Source: AC-32 sp963763475 (GTDB lineage: Bacteria > Actinomycetota > Thermoleophilia > Gaiellales > Gaiellaceae). From it: a DNA stretch of 64,000 bases. Where the stretch lies: positions 434,001 through 498,000 of the forward strand of contig CAVXOR010000003.1 in the NCBI GenBank assembly GCA_963763475.1, in the 5' to 3' direction. Shown one piece after another: positions 24,161 to 32,168 of the stretch (the first letter of the stretch is position 1; each line of letters begins with the position of its first letter). Both the position numbers and the translations under genes were made by a program. The notes below the pieces were generated by a model. The model did no database searches and had not been told where the DNA came from. It worked only from the letters and a program-made list of their open reading frames with translations.

Positions 24161-24870
24161 GCGACGGCCTCGACCAGCCGCGGCTCGGTCTGAACGAGGA
24201 GCCGGACGAGGAGCGCCGCGAGGACGTGCTCGAGGACGAGCCGCTCGCCGAGGACGAGCCTCAGCTCGAGGCCGAGCCAGAGCCAGAGGCAGAAGACGCC
24301 GAGGAGCACGAAGAGGACCTGCCAGCCGAGGAGGACGAGCTCCCGCGCCTGCGCGGCGCTGAGCACGCCGGCGGCGAACTCGAGATTCCCGACGGCTACG
24401 GGGTGATCGAGGGCGAGCCGACCGGCAACCGGCGCGCCGTGGGGATCGTCGTCGCGCGCTTCAACGGCGAGCTGACCGGCGAGCTGCTGCGCCGCGCGCT
24501 CGACGAGCTCGAGCGGCTCGGGGTGGGTCGCGAGGCCGTGACCGTGATTCCGGTCCCCGGAGCGTTCGAGCTGCCGCTGGCCGCGATGGCCCTGGCGAAG
24601 ACGCGCCGCTACTCGTGCATCGTCGCTCTCGGCGCGGTGATCCGCGGCGAGACGCCACACTTCGAGTACGTGGCGAGCGAGGCGGCGAGCGGCCTGCAGC
24701 TGGCCGGCCTGGAGACCGGCGTTCCCGTCGCGTTCGGCGTGCTCACGACCGAGACCGAAGAGCAGGCCCGAGCCCGCCTCGACAAGGCGCCGGAGGCCGT
24801 GCGCACAGCGCTCGAGATGGCGGACGTTTTCTCACAGCTGCGCGCCGCGGCCGGCACCACAGCGCAGTAA
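24157..24870 (+). CDS. ribH: Lumazine synthase with long acidic N-terminal extension
   Basis: RibH condenses the DHBP and pyrimidine precursors to lumazine and usually forms a 60-subunit or pentameric shell. The enzyme domain starts near residue 85 (VGIVVARFNGELTGELL) and contains PGAFELPLAA and GAVIRGETPHFEYVASEAASG with the catalytic His. The usual KAGNKG stretch is replaced by LDKAPEA. Ahead lies an extension of about 80 residues of which 30 of the first 61 are Asp or Glu, rich also in Pro and Ala, probably disordered. The total of 237 compares with about 155 in relatives. GTG 24157 overlaps the ribBA stop; no start codon nearer the enzyme domain fits better. Confidence 0.92.
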   Translation: MSDGLDQPRLGLNEEPDEERREDVLEDEPLAEDEPQLEAEPEPEAEDAEEHEEDLPAEEDELPRLRGAEHAGGELEIPDGYGVIEGEPTGNRRAVGIVVARFNGELTGELLRRALDELERLGVGREAVTVIPVPGAFELPLAAMALAKTRRYSCIVALGAVIRGETPHFEYVASEAASGLQLAGLETGVPVAFGVLTTETEEQARARLDKAPEAVRTALEMADVFSQLRAAAGTTAQ

Positions 24871-24880
24871 GACGGCCGCA

Positions 24881-24926
24881 CCGGCAAAGCCGGCACGCCT
24901 TCCGATCGGCACCGCAAGCCGTGCCG
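24881..24926 (+). terminator. Two hairpins after ribH (possible terminator)
   Basis: CCGGC-AAA-GCCGG (24881-24893) and CGGCAC/GTGCCG (24907-24926, loop CGCAAGCC) follow the ribH stop in a 98-bp gap before rpmB. No T run is present. The second hairpin resembles that at 6187-6201 after aroF. Confidence 0.4.
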
Positions 24927-24953
24927 TGGCGGCGGGTACGGCGCAGCAGTAGC

Positions 24954-24959
24954 TACACT
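24954..24959 (+). promoter_or_regulatory. -10 box (TACACT) of rpmB
   Basis: TACACT ends 9 bases before the rpmB ATG. With no Shine-Dalgarno visible in that space, a leaderless transcript is likely. Confidence 0.5.
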
Positions 24960-24968
24960 CCTCCGCCG

Positions 24969-25160
24969 ATGTCCAAGGTCTGCGCGATCTGCGGGAAGAA
25001 GCCCGGCTTCGGCCACAACCGGAGCCACTCGATGGTGGCCACGAAGCGGCGCTTCAACCCCAATCTCCAGCGGGTGCGCGTCTTGCTAGACGGCAAGGCG
25101 ACCCGCGCGTACGTCTGCACGCGCTGCCTCAAGGGCAACAAGGTCCAGAAGGCCGTCTAG
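24969..25160 (+). CDS. rpmB: 50S ribosomal protein L28
   Basis: L28 is a small protein of the large subunit. The 63-residue product begins MSKVCAICGKKPGFGHNRSH and continues KRRFNPNLQRVR, typical L28 features. It carries two Cys pairs (CAIC near residue 5, CTRC near 54), i.e. the zinc-binding form. It has its own -10 box and is followed by the Asp23 gene after 40 bases. Confidence 0.96.
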   Translation: MSKVCAICGKKPGFGHNRSHSMVATKRRFNPNLQRVRVLLDGKATRAYVCTRCLKGNKVQKAV

Positions 25161-25200
25161 CCAGCAACCTCGGGGCGGCAGAGCCTCGTCTAACGGGTCG

Positions 25201-25575
25201 ATGGCGGAGACCGCGCTCACCATTCCCTCCGAGCTCGGCCGGATCACGATCGCCCCGGAGGCGATCGCGCAGATCGTCGGCCGCGTGGCGGCCGAGTGCT
25301 ACGGCGTGGTGGGCATGTCGCTGCGCGCACCTGGCCCGGCGCGCGAGCGGGTCACCCGGCTCCTGCCGAAGGGCAAGCCGGCACGCGGGATCGTCGTCCG
25401 AAACGTCGACGGCGCGGTCGCGCTCGAGCTTTACGTCGTCGTCGCCTACGGGCTGAACCTGGCCGAGGTGGCGGCGACCGTACGCTCGCAGGTCGGCTAC
25501 GAGGTCGAGCGGCTGACCGGCCTGCGGGTCGCCTCCGTCGACGTCCACATCCAGAACGTGAAGCGGACGGCGTGA
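25201..25575 (+). CDS. Asp23/Gls24-family protein
   Basis: The product is 124 residues. It matches the Asp23/Gls24 family: GRITIAPEAIAQIVGRVAAECYGVVGM at the start, then LYVVVAYGLNLAEVAATVRSQVGYEVERLTGLRVASVDVHIQNV. Family members in Firmicutes act near the membrane in envelope stress; in this position, upstream of the DAK2 protein, the gene (often called yloU) is conserved in Gram-positives. Its stop overlaps the next start as GTGA. Function is inferred from family only. Confidence 0.9.
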   Translation: MAETALTIPSELGRITIAPEAIAQIVGRVAAECYGVVGMSLRAPGPARERVTRLLPKGKPARGIVVRNVDGAVALELYVVVAYGLNLAEVAATVRSQVGYEVERLTGLRVASVDVHIQNVKRTA

Positions 25576-27137
25576 GCGAGCTCGAGACGGTCCGCCGCCT
25601 GGCGCGCGGGGCGCTAGCCGCGCTGGAGCAGAGCCGGCAGCGGATCGACGACCTCAACGTCTATCCCGTTCCCGACGGCGACACGGGCACGAACCTGACG
25701 CTGACCGCGCGCGGAGTGGTCGAGGCGCTCGATGCCTCGATCGCTTCCGACCGGCAGGCACTCGCCCGCGAGGCGACCCGGGCCGCGCTGATGTCCGCCC
25801 GCGGCAACTCGGGCGTGATCCTGTCGCAGATCGTTCGCGGCGCCGCCGAGGCGCTGGCCGCCTCGGACGACCTTGCGCGGGCCTTCCATGGGGCGAGCGA
25901 CGAGGCCTACGCGGCCGTGCGGAAGCCGGTCGAAGGGACGATGCTGACCGTGATCCGAGAGCTGGCCGTGGCCGCGGAAGCAGCATCCCCGCTAGAGCCG
26001 GCGGAGCTGCTCGCGCACCTGGTCGAGCGCGGGGAGGAGGCTGTCGAGCGGACCCGCGAGCAGCTGGACGTGCTCCGCGAGGCCGGCGTGGTGGACGCGG
26101 GCGGGGCCGGCCTGGTCGAGCTCGTGCGGGGTCTCGCGGCGGCAGCTGCGGGCGAGGCGCCCGTCTTGCCGGCTGCAGCGCCGAGGCTCACCGTCGAAGC
26201 GGCGCACCAGGCGCTCTCGCGCTACCGCTACTGCACGACCTTCGTGGTCGAGGGCGAGCAGCTCGACGCGCCGGCGCTGGAGGCCGAGCTCGAGCGGCTC
26301 GGCGACTCGCTGCTCGTGGTCGGCGATCCTGCCGCGTTGAAGGTGCACGTTCACACCGACGATCCCGGCGCGGCGCTCTCGCTCGGCACGCGCGCCGGGA
26401 CGATCGAAGGCGTCGAGATCGCCGACATGCACCGCCAGACCGAGGAGCGCGAAGAGCGGCTGCTCGCGGCGCTCCCGGGGGGTTCGTCGCGTTCCGCCGC
26501 TGTCGCGGTGGTCGCGGGCGAGGGCAACCGGCGCCTGTTCGAGGACCTAGGTGCCGAGCGGATCGTCGAAGGCGGTCAGACGATGAATCCGTCCACCGCC
26601 GACCTGCTGGCCGCGATCGAGGCAACCGCGGCGGAAGAGATCGTGCTGCTGCCGAACAACTCGAACGTCGTGCTGAGCGCCGAGCAGGCCGCCCGCGTGG
26701 CGGGCAAGCCGGTGCTGGTCGTGCCGACGGAGTCGATCCCCGCCGGGCTGGCGGCGCTCGTCGCGTTCCACCGCGAGCGGTCGGCCGAGGAGAACGTGGC
26801 GGCGATGCGCGAAGCGCTGTGCGGCGTCGTGACCGGTGAGATCGCGGTTGCCTCGCGGGATGCCTCCGCCAACGGCGTCTCGGTGCGCAAGGGAGAGTTC
26901 ATGGCGCTGCTGGACGGCGATGCCATCGCAGCGGGTGCCGCCTTCGAAGAGGTCGCCCGCGAGCTGATCGAATGCCTGCTGGCCGAGCCGCGCGACGTGC
27001 TCACGCTTCTCCGCGGGGAGGGAGCGCCGCCGCTGAACGGCCTGATCGACGGGCTCGCCGAGCAACATCCGGAGCTCGAGCTGGACGTGCACGAGGGCGG
27101 CCAGCCGCACTACCCTTTGCTCCTGTCTGCCGAATGA
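25572..27137 (+). CDS. DAK2-domain protein, fatty acid kinase FakA-like (YloV)
   Basis: FakA phosphorylates fatty acids held by FakB. The 521-residue protein has the N-terminal DAK2 kinase domain with NVYPVPDGDTGTNL (metal/ATP motif) and MSARGNSGVILSQIVRG. The middle has YCTTFVVEGEQL and KVHVHTDDPG, and the C-terminal part (from about 320) has the VVAGEGNRRLFEDLG and LPNNSNVVLSAEQAA blocks seen in YloV/FakA. I start at GTG 25572, overlapping the Asp23 stop. A FakB-like gene lies one gene further on, supporting this role; the kinase reaction is inferred. Confidence 0.88.
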   Translation: MSELETVRRLARGALAALEQSRQRIDDLNVYPVPDGDTGTNLTLTARGVVEALDASIASDRQALAREATRAALMSARGNSGVILSQIVRGAAEALAASDDLARAFHGASDEAYAAVRKPVEGTMLTVIRELAVAAEAASPLEPAELLAHLVERGEEAVERTREQLDVLREAGVVDAGGAGLVELVRGLAAAAAGEAPVLPAAAPRLTVEAAHQALSRYRYCTTFVVEGEQLDAPALEAELERLGDSLLVVGDPAALKVHVHTDDPGAALSLGTRAGTIEGVEIADMHRQTEEREERLLAALPGGSSRSAAVAVVAGEGNRRLFEDLGAERIVEGGQTMNPSTADLLAAIEATAAEEIVLLPNNSNVVLSAEQAARVAGKPVLVVPTESIPAGLAALVAFHRERSAEENVAAMREALCGVVTGEIAVASRDASANGVSVRKGEFMALLDGDAIAAGAAFEEVARELIECLLAEPRDVLTLLRGEGAPPLNGLIDGLAEQHPELELDVHEGGQPHYPLLLSAE

Positions 27138-27210
27138 GGCGTTCGCTTGCGACGCCTCTCAGGAAGCATGGGCTTTGCTCATGCTTCTGTCTGAAACGAC
27201 CGGTCGACAC
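27136..27210 (+). repeat. Double-hairpin intergenic element, copy 2
   Basis: It begins at the FakA-like stop codon. Hairpin A (27136-27158) pairs GAGGCGT/ACGCCTC plus CGC/GCG with one bulge, closed by CTTG as in copy 1. Hairpin B (27163-27187) pairs GAAGCATG/CATGCTTC around GGCTTTGCT; copy 1 has the same apical GGGCTTTGC on an unrelated lower stem. The 22-base tail (27189-27210) differs from copy 1 at one position. A promoter begins three bases later. Confidence 0.75.
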
Positions 27211-27212
27211 GA

Positions 27213-27242
27213 TTGACTGCTATCCAACTCGGTCTCTAGGGT
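27213..27242 (+). promoter_or_regulatory. Promoter of the lone receiver gene
   Basis: TTGACT (27213-27218), 18 bases, TAGGGT (27237-27242), then GTG 27250 after 7 bases. This is the best -35/-10 pair seen on the plus strand and again predicts a leaderless message. It sits directly after the double-hairpin repeat. Confidence 0.6.
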
Positions 27243-27249
27243 CGATTCC

Positions 27250-27633
27250 GTGAGCGAGCCGATCCGGGTCGTCCTCGTCGAGGACAACAAGGTCTTCCGC
27301 GAGGCGCTGGAGCTGCTGCTCGGCCTCCGCTCCGACATGGAGGTGGTCGCCTCGGTTCCGGACGGGGGTGATGCCGCCGAGGTGGCCGCGCGGATGAAGC
27401 CAGACGTGGTGGTGATGGACTACCGGCTCCCTGGCCTCGACGGCGTGCAGGCGACCCGGGCCGTGAAGGAGGCGTGCCCGGAGGCCGCGGTGGTCTGCCT
27501 GACCGCGTCGGCGAACCTGCGGGAGCGCGATGCGCTGACCGAGGCCGGCGTGGTCGCGTGCCTGCGCAAGGACGACGGCCTCGACGCGATCGTCGCAGCG
27601 ATCCGCGACGCCGCACAGCCCCGAGCTGCCTGA
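27250..27633 (+). CDS. Stand-alone response regulator receiver protein
   Basis: This 127-residue protein is a bare CheY-like receiver: acidic pair near residue 11-12 (VEDN), phospho-acceptor Asp57 in VVVMDYRLPG, Thr in CLTA, and Lys in CLRKDD. It resembles the receiver of NarL-type regulators but has no helix-turn-helix output domain. No histidine kinase is adjacent. It lies between FakA-like and FakB-like genes with its own promoter, and its stop overlaps the FakB-like start as TGATG. A link to fatty acid phosphorylation is possible but unproven. Confidence 0.88.
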   Translation: MSEPIRVVLVEDNKVFREALELLLGLRSDMEVVASVPDGGDAAEVAARMKPDVVVMDYRLPGLDGVQATRAVKEACPEAAVVCLTASANLRERDALTEAGVVACLRKDDGLDAIVAAIRDAAQPRAA

Positions 27634-28496
27634 TGAACCTGACCGCCGAGAACACGGCGATCGTCGTCGACTCGACGGCCGACTTCCCCGAGGCGCCCGA
27701 GCGCTTCCCCAACTGGCGCGTCGTCCCGTTGTACGTGCGCTTCGGGGAGGAGAGCTTCCGCGACTACGTCGAGCTCTCGCCGGCGCAGTTCTACGCACGA
27801 CTGCGCACGGTCTCGGCCACGCCGTCGACCTCGCAGCCCACGCCTGGCGACTTTCTCGCCGCCTACGAGGAGCTCGCAAGCTATGAGCGGATCCTCTCGC
27901 TGCACATCGCCGCGAAGCTGTCCGGGACGATCGAGAGCGCGCGAGCCGCGGGCCGCGAGCTCGGCGGCGACCGCGTGCGGACCATCGACTCCGAGAGCGC
28001 CTCGGCGGCGATCGCGATGCTCGGGCTTGCGATTCAGAGGCGGCTCGAGCGCGGCACGAGCGACGAGGAGGTCGACGGGCTCGTCCGGCGCTATCGCGCC
28101 GACGCCCGCCTGCTCTTCACCGTCGACACGCTCGAATACCTCGCGCGCGGCGGGCGCATCGGCCGGGCGCGCGCGTGGGCGGGCGAGCTGCTGAACATCA
28201 AGCCGATCCTCTCGATCGCCGACGGCGAGGTGCTGCCGGTCAAGCGCGTGCGTGGCAACCGCAAGGCGTTCCTCGAGTTCGCCTCCGCGTTCGAGACGAG
28301 CACGGTCGACCGGCCGAGCCTGCGCGTGGGAATCGCCCACGCCGAGTCGCCGGAGCGGGCCGAGGCGCTGCGCAAGCTCGTGCGCGACAAGCGCCCGGCG
28401 GCGGAGATCGAGGTCGTGACGACGCTCGGCCCGGTCGTGGGAGCGCACGCAGGGCCCGGGACGGTCGGGTTCTTCTGGCACGACGACGTTGTGTGA
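27633..28496 (+). CDS. DegV-family fatty-acid-binding protein (FakB-like)
   Basis: DegV/FakB proteins hold a fatty acid for phosphorylation by FakA. The 287-residue protein has the family marks VVDSTADFPE near the start, SATPSTSQPTPGDF, SLHIAAKLSGTIESAR, and the later VDTLEYLARGGRIGRARAWAGELLNIKPIL. ATG 27633 overlaps the receiver stop. The FakA-like gene two positions upstream is the expected partner, with phosphatidic acid synthesis (plsX is at 37.3 kb) as the likely fate of the product. Confidence 0.92.
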   Translation: MNLTAENTAIVVDSTADFPEAPERFPNWRVVPLYVRFGEESFRDYVELSPAQFYARLRTVSATPSTSQPTPGDFLAAYEELASYERILSLHIAAKLSGTIESARAAGRELGGDRVRTIDSESASAAIAMLGLAIQRRLERGTSDEEVDGLVRRYRADARLLFTVDTLEYLARGGRIGRARAWAGELLNIKPILSIADGEVLPVKRVRGNRKAFLEFASAFETSTVDRPSLRVGIAHAESPERAEALRKLVRDKRPAAEIEVVTTLGPVVGAHAGPGTVGFFWHDDVV

Positions 28497-28516
28497 GCCG
28501 CAGCGGTTCCTAGACT
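28489..28516 (+). promoter_or_regulatory. Promoter of recG
   Basis: TTGTGT (28489-28494), 16 bases, TAGACT (28511-28516), then GTG 28523 after 6 bases. The -35 overlaps the end of the FakB-like gene. Confidence 0.45.
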
Positions 28517-28522
28517 GGCCGC

Positions 28523-30571
28523 GTGGCGAGAGGGTTTGCCGGAGTGGAGCCGCCTGCGGCGTGGCCGCGCCTGCCCGGGACGGCGCGGCCTGAACGTGCC
28601 GAGGCGCGCGTGTCTTCGCTCCAGGGCGTCGGAGCCGTGCTCGAGCAGAAGCTGGCCAAGCTCGGCCTGCGGAGGGTGCGCGACCTGCTCGAGCACCGGC
28701 CGCACCGCTACGAGGCGGCGGTGCCCGAGCGCCGCATTGCCGACCTGCTCGCCGAGGAGGAGGCCGCGATCGCCGGTGAGGTGCGGTCGGTCTCGGTGCG
28801 GCGCCCGCGCCGCAACCTGGCGATCGTCAACGCGCGAGTCGGCGACGAGAGCGGCGAGATCATGGCCGTTTGGTTCAACCAGGCCTGGCTCGAGGAGAAG
28901 CTCCAGCCCGGCACGCGCGTGCGCCTGCGCGGGCAGCTGAAGCGCAACGGCTTCCAGGTGCGCTCGTACGACCTGAACGGCGTGGCTGCGACCGCGAACT
29001 TCGCGCCTGTCTATCCGGCCAGCGAGGAGGTGACGCCGCAGCGCTTGCGCGGGCTCGTCGAGCGGGCGCTGCCGGCCGCCCGCGACCTGCCCGACCCGCT
29101 ACCGGCGGAGTTGAAGGCGGCCGAGGGCCTGCCGCTCCGGGCCGACGCGCTCTGGGCACTTCATCGACCGCGTTCGCTGGAGGAGGGTGAGTCGGGGCGG
29201 CGGCGCCTGGCCTTCGACGAGCTGCTCGTCCTGCAGGTCGGCCTCGCACGGGCGCGTGCGGGGCGTGAGGCTGCGGTCGCACCGGCGCTCGGCGAGCCGG
29301 GGGAGCTGGTCGCGCGCTACCGCGAGCTGCTGCCGTTCGAGCTGACCGCCGACCAGGACTCGGCGATCGTCGAGATCGACCGCGACCTCGCGCGCGATGC
29401 GCCGATGCAGCGGCTGCTGCAGGGCGACGTCGGCTCCGGCAAGACGGTGGTCGCGCTCTACGCGTTGCTGCGGGCGGTCGAAACGAACAGGCTTGGGGCG
29501 CTGATGGCACCGACGGAAACACTCGCTGAGCAGCACTTCTTGACGATCGAGCCGCTGTGCGCGCAGCTCGGCATTCGCGTGGTTCTGCTCACCGGCTCGG
29601 TCAAGTCGGAGCTGGCCGGCGCGCAGATCGTGGTCGGAACGCATGCGCTGATCCAGGAAGGCGTCGATCTGCCGGAGCTGGCGGTCGCGGTCGTGGACGA
29701 GCAGCACCGCTTCGGCGTCGAGCAACGGCGGGCGTTGACCGAGGGCCGCGCCCCGCACGTGCTGCACATGACCGCGACGCCGATCCCGCGCACGCTCGCG
29801 CTGACGCTCTACGGCGACCTGTCGGTGACCGAGATCCCGAGGCCACCGGCCTCGCGCAAGCCGATCGTCACGGCCTGGGTCACCGCCGAGCGCTCGTCCG
29901 AGGCGTACAAGCGGCTGCGGGCACACCTCGACGGCGGGCGGCAGGCGTACGTCGTCTGCCCGCTGATCGAGGAGTCCGAGACCTCGCAGTCGCGCGCGGC
30001 CGAGGCCGAGGCCGAGCGCCTGCGGCGGGCCGAGCTGCGCGACTACCGCGTCGGCCTGCTGCACGGGCGCCTGCGGCCGGCGGAGCGGCGCGAGTTGATG
30101 GCGCAGTTCAAGGCGCGCGAGCTCGATGTGCTGGTGGCGACGACCGTGATCGAGGTCGGCGTCGACGTCCCGAACGCGACGATCATGATCGTCCAGGAGG
30201 CAGACCGCTTCGGCCTTGCGCAGCTGCATCAGCTTCGCGGGCGCGTTGGGCGCGGAGCCGAGCAGTCGTACTGCCTGCTGATCTCGCGGCAGCGCGAGGA
30301 GCTGACCGACAACGCGCAGGCCCGGCTGCAGGCGCTCGTGGACTCCACCGACGGCTTCGAGCTCGCGGAGAAAGACCTCGAGCTGCGCGGGGAGGGCCAA
30401 CTGCTCGGCACGCGCCAGGCCGGCGTCTCCGACCTGCACTTCGTCCACTGGCGCCGCGACCGCCCACTGCTCGAACGGGCGCGCGAGGCGGCCGAGGGCC
30501 TGGTCGACTACAAAGGCCCGCTGGCCGATGAGGTCGAGCGGGTGTTCGGGGAACGCGAGCTCGCGGCATGA
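28523..30571 (+). CDS. recG: ATP-dependent DNA helicase RecG
   Basis: RecG remodels stalled forks and branched DNA. Residues 30-190 form the wedge/OB domain (SSLQGVGAVLEQKLAKLGLRRVRDLLEHRPHRYE). The helicase core has LLQGDVGSGKTVVALYALL (Walker A), VVDEQHRFGVEQR (DEQH box), HMTATPIPRTLALTLYGDL, TTVIEVGVDVPNAT and QLRGRVGRG. The end has the RecG-type GEGQLLGTRQAG motif. At 682 residues it is normal. It overlaps the HEAT-repeat gene by four bases. Confidence 0.96.
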   Translation: MARGFAGVEPPAAWPRLPGTARPERAEARVSSLQGVGAVLEQKLAKLGLRRVRDLLEHRPHRYEAAVPERRIADLLAEEEAAIAGEVRSVSVRRPRRNLAIVNARVGDESGEIMAVWFNQAWLEEKLQPGTRVRLRGQLKRNGFQVRSYDLNGVAATANFAPVYPASEEVTPQRLRGLVERALPAARDLPDPLPAELKAAEGLPLRADALWALHRPRSLEEGESGRRRLAFDELLVLQVGLARARAGREAAVAPALGEPGELVARYRELLPFELTADQDSAIVEIDRDLARDAPMQRLLQGDVGSGKTVVALYALLRAVETNRLGALMAPTETLAEQHFLTIEPLCAQLGIRVVLLTGSVKSELAGAQIVVGTHALIQEGVDLPELAVAVVDEQHRFGVEQRRALTEGRAPHVLHMTATPIPRTLALTLYGDLSVTEIPRPPASRKPIVTAWVTAERSSEAYKRLRAHLDGGRQAYVVCPLIEESETSQSRAAEAEAERLRRAELRDYRVGLLHGRLRPAERRELMAQFKARELDVLVATTVIEVGVDVPNATIMIVQEADRFGLAQLHQLRGRVGRGAEQSYCLLISRQREELTDNAQARLQALVDSTDGFELAEKDLELRGEGQLLGTRQAGVSDLHFVHWRRDRPLLERAREAAEGLVDYKGPLADEVERVFGERELAA

Positions 30572-31110
30572 AGTCCCTGCGCGAGCGCCGGCTGGTGCGT
30601 CGCCTCTCGGCGCACGACGAGGCGAAGCGCTGGGCGGCGGCGTCCGCGCTCGCCCAGAGCGCCGACGAGCAGACGCTCCGGCGCCTCGAGCGTGTGCTCG
30701 AGGGCAAAGCGCCGGAGCGGGGCCGGGTCGCGGCGGCCTATGTGCTCGGCTTCAGCGGCGAGAGCGCGGTCGCGAGCGTCCTCGCGCGCCGGCTTTCTGA
30801 CCGCGACGAGCTCCCCACCGTGCGGGCGCACGCCGCCGAGGCGCTCGGGCACCTGCTCCAGTTCGAGCCGGTGCTCGCCGAGAGCCGGAGCGCGATCGTC
30901 GTCTCGCTCACCGACCCGGAGCCCGAGGTGCGCTTCTGGTGTGCCTTCGCCGCGGGTGCGTTGGAGCTGCAGGAATCGCGGCCGCGGCTGGAGCGCCTGC
31001 TCGACGACGACGCCTTCCTGGAGGGCTGGTGGACCGTCGGGCAGGAGGCGGAGTGGGCTCTTCGCTGCCTGGACGGGGAGGAGCACCCGCCCCTCCCCGA
31101 CCGGGTCTAG
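30568..31110 (+). CDS. HEAT-repeat protein
   Basis: The product is 180 residues of antiparallel helix pairs of the PBS-lyase HEAT type: units such as RWAAASALAQS, GRVAAAYVLGFSG, VRAHAAEALGHLL and VRFWCAFAAGALEL. HEAT arrays serve as protein-binding scaffolds; no enzymatic motif is visible. It is translationally coupled to recG (ATGA) and sits three bases before rsmD. Its partner is unknown. Confidence 0.8.
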   Translation: MKSLRERRLVRRLSAHDEAKRWAAASALAQSADEQTLRRLERVLEGKAPERGRVAAAYVLGFSGESAVASVLARRLSDRDELPTVRAHAAEALGHLLQFEPVLAESRSAIVVSLTDPEPEVRFWCAFAAGALELQESRPRLERLLDDDAFLEGWWTVGQEAEWALRCLDGEEHPPLPDRV

Positions 31111-31113
31111 CCC

Positions 31114-31656
31114 GTGCGGATCATCGCCGGCTCGAAGAAAGGGTCGCGGATCTTCGCGCCCAAGGGCCTCGACACGCGCCCGACCGCCGACCGGGTGCGC
31201 GAGGCGGCCTTCAACCTGCTCGGGCCAGGCACCGCGGAGGGCGCGACGGTGCTCGACCTGTTCGCCGGCTCGGGCGCGATGGGGCTCGAGGCGCTCAGCC
31301 GGGGCGCCGACCACGCGACCTTCGTGGACAGCGACCGCGAGGCCTGCCGCACGATCAACCGGAACCTCGACAAGCTCGCGCTCGAGAACGCAACCGTCCT
31401 CTGCCAGGACGCCCTGACCGCGCTCCGCAACGACTCCCGCGCGGGCACCAGCTACGATCTCGTGCTGCTCGACCCGCCCTACAGGCGGTTTTCTTCCCTG
31501 CAAAACGCCATGATTTCCCACTTGCCAGAGATCCTCGCACCCGGCGGCACCCTCCTCGTCGAGACCGCAGCGAACGAAGAGCCGGAGCTGCCGCTACCGA
31601 AGCGGACTAGCCGCAAGTACGGATCGACGCGCCTCACGCTCTTCGACGCCGAGTGA
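31114..31656 (+). CDS. rsmD: 16S rRNA (guanine-966-N2) methyltransferase
   Basis: RsmD methylates G966 of 16S rRNA. The 180-residue protein begins MRIIAGSKKGSRIFAPKGLDTRPTADRVREAAFNLL, then VLDLFAGSGAMGLEALSRGA (SAM motif) and LLDPPYRR (the catalytic DPPY). A short stretch at 31484-31519 is poorer in G+C than its surroundings and contains an inverted repeat. The stop overlaps coaD as GTGA; rsmD-coaD is a common bacterial pair. Confidence 0.94.
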   Translation: MRIIAGSKKGSRIFAPKGLDTRPTADRVREAAFNLLGPGTAEGATVLDLFAGSGAMGLEALSRGADHATFVDSDREACRTINRNLDKLALENATVLCQDALTALRNDSRAGTSYDLVLLDPPYRRFSSLQNAMISHLPEILAPGGTLLVETAANEEPELPLPKRTSRKYGSTRLTLFDAE

Positions 31657-32168
31657 TTACCGCCATCTACCCAGGCACCTACGACCCGGTCACGAACGGC
31701 CATGTCGACGTGATCACGCGCGCCAGCGAGATCTTCGACCGCGTCGTCGTCGGCGTCGTCGGCAAGCCGCAGCACAAGGAGCCGATGTTCACGCTGGACG
31801 AGCGCGTCGGCTTCCTGCGCGACACGCTCGGCGGCCTCGAGAACGTCGAGGTGGACGTCTTCTCGGAGCTCGTCGTCGACTTCGCGAAGAAGTGGGACGC
31901 GAAGGTGATCGTCAAGGGCCTGCGCGTGATCTCGGACTTCGAATGGGAGTTCCAGATGAACCAGCTCAACCGCACGCTCGCGCCCGATGTCGAGACGGTC
32001 TACGTGATGGCGAGCCCGCAGGTCAGCTTCGTTTCCTCGAGCGGCGTCAAGGAGATCGCGAGCTTCGGCGGCCAGGTCGACGAGCTCGTCCCGGAGCCCG
32101 TCGCGCGCCGGTTCAAGGAGCTGTTTCCGAACGGCCGCCCGGGCACCCCGGAGAACCCCCAGGAATGA
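31653..32168 (+). CDS. coaD: Phosphopantetheine adenylyltransferase
   Basis: CoaD makes dephospho-CoA from 4'-phosphopantetheine and ATP. The 171-residue protein has YPGTYDPVTNGHVDVI with the nucleotidyltransferase (T/H)xGH motif, VKGLRVISDFEWEFQMNQLNR and the C-terminal VSSSGVKEIASFGG motif. The GTG start overlaps rsmD, and the stop overlaps the next gene by ATGA. Confidence 0.96.
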   Translation: MITAIYPGTYDPVTNGHVDVITRASEIFDRVVVGVVGKPQHKEPMFTLDERVGFLRDTLGGLENVEVDVFSELVVDFAKKWDAKVIVKGLRVISDFEWEFQMNQLNRTLAPDVETVYVMASPQVSFVSSSGVKEIASFGGQVDELVPEPVARRFKELFPNGRPGTPENPQE

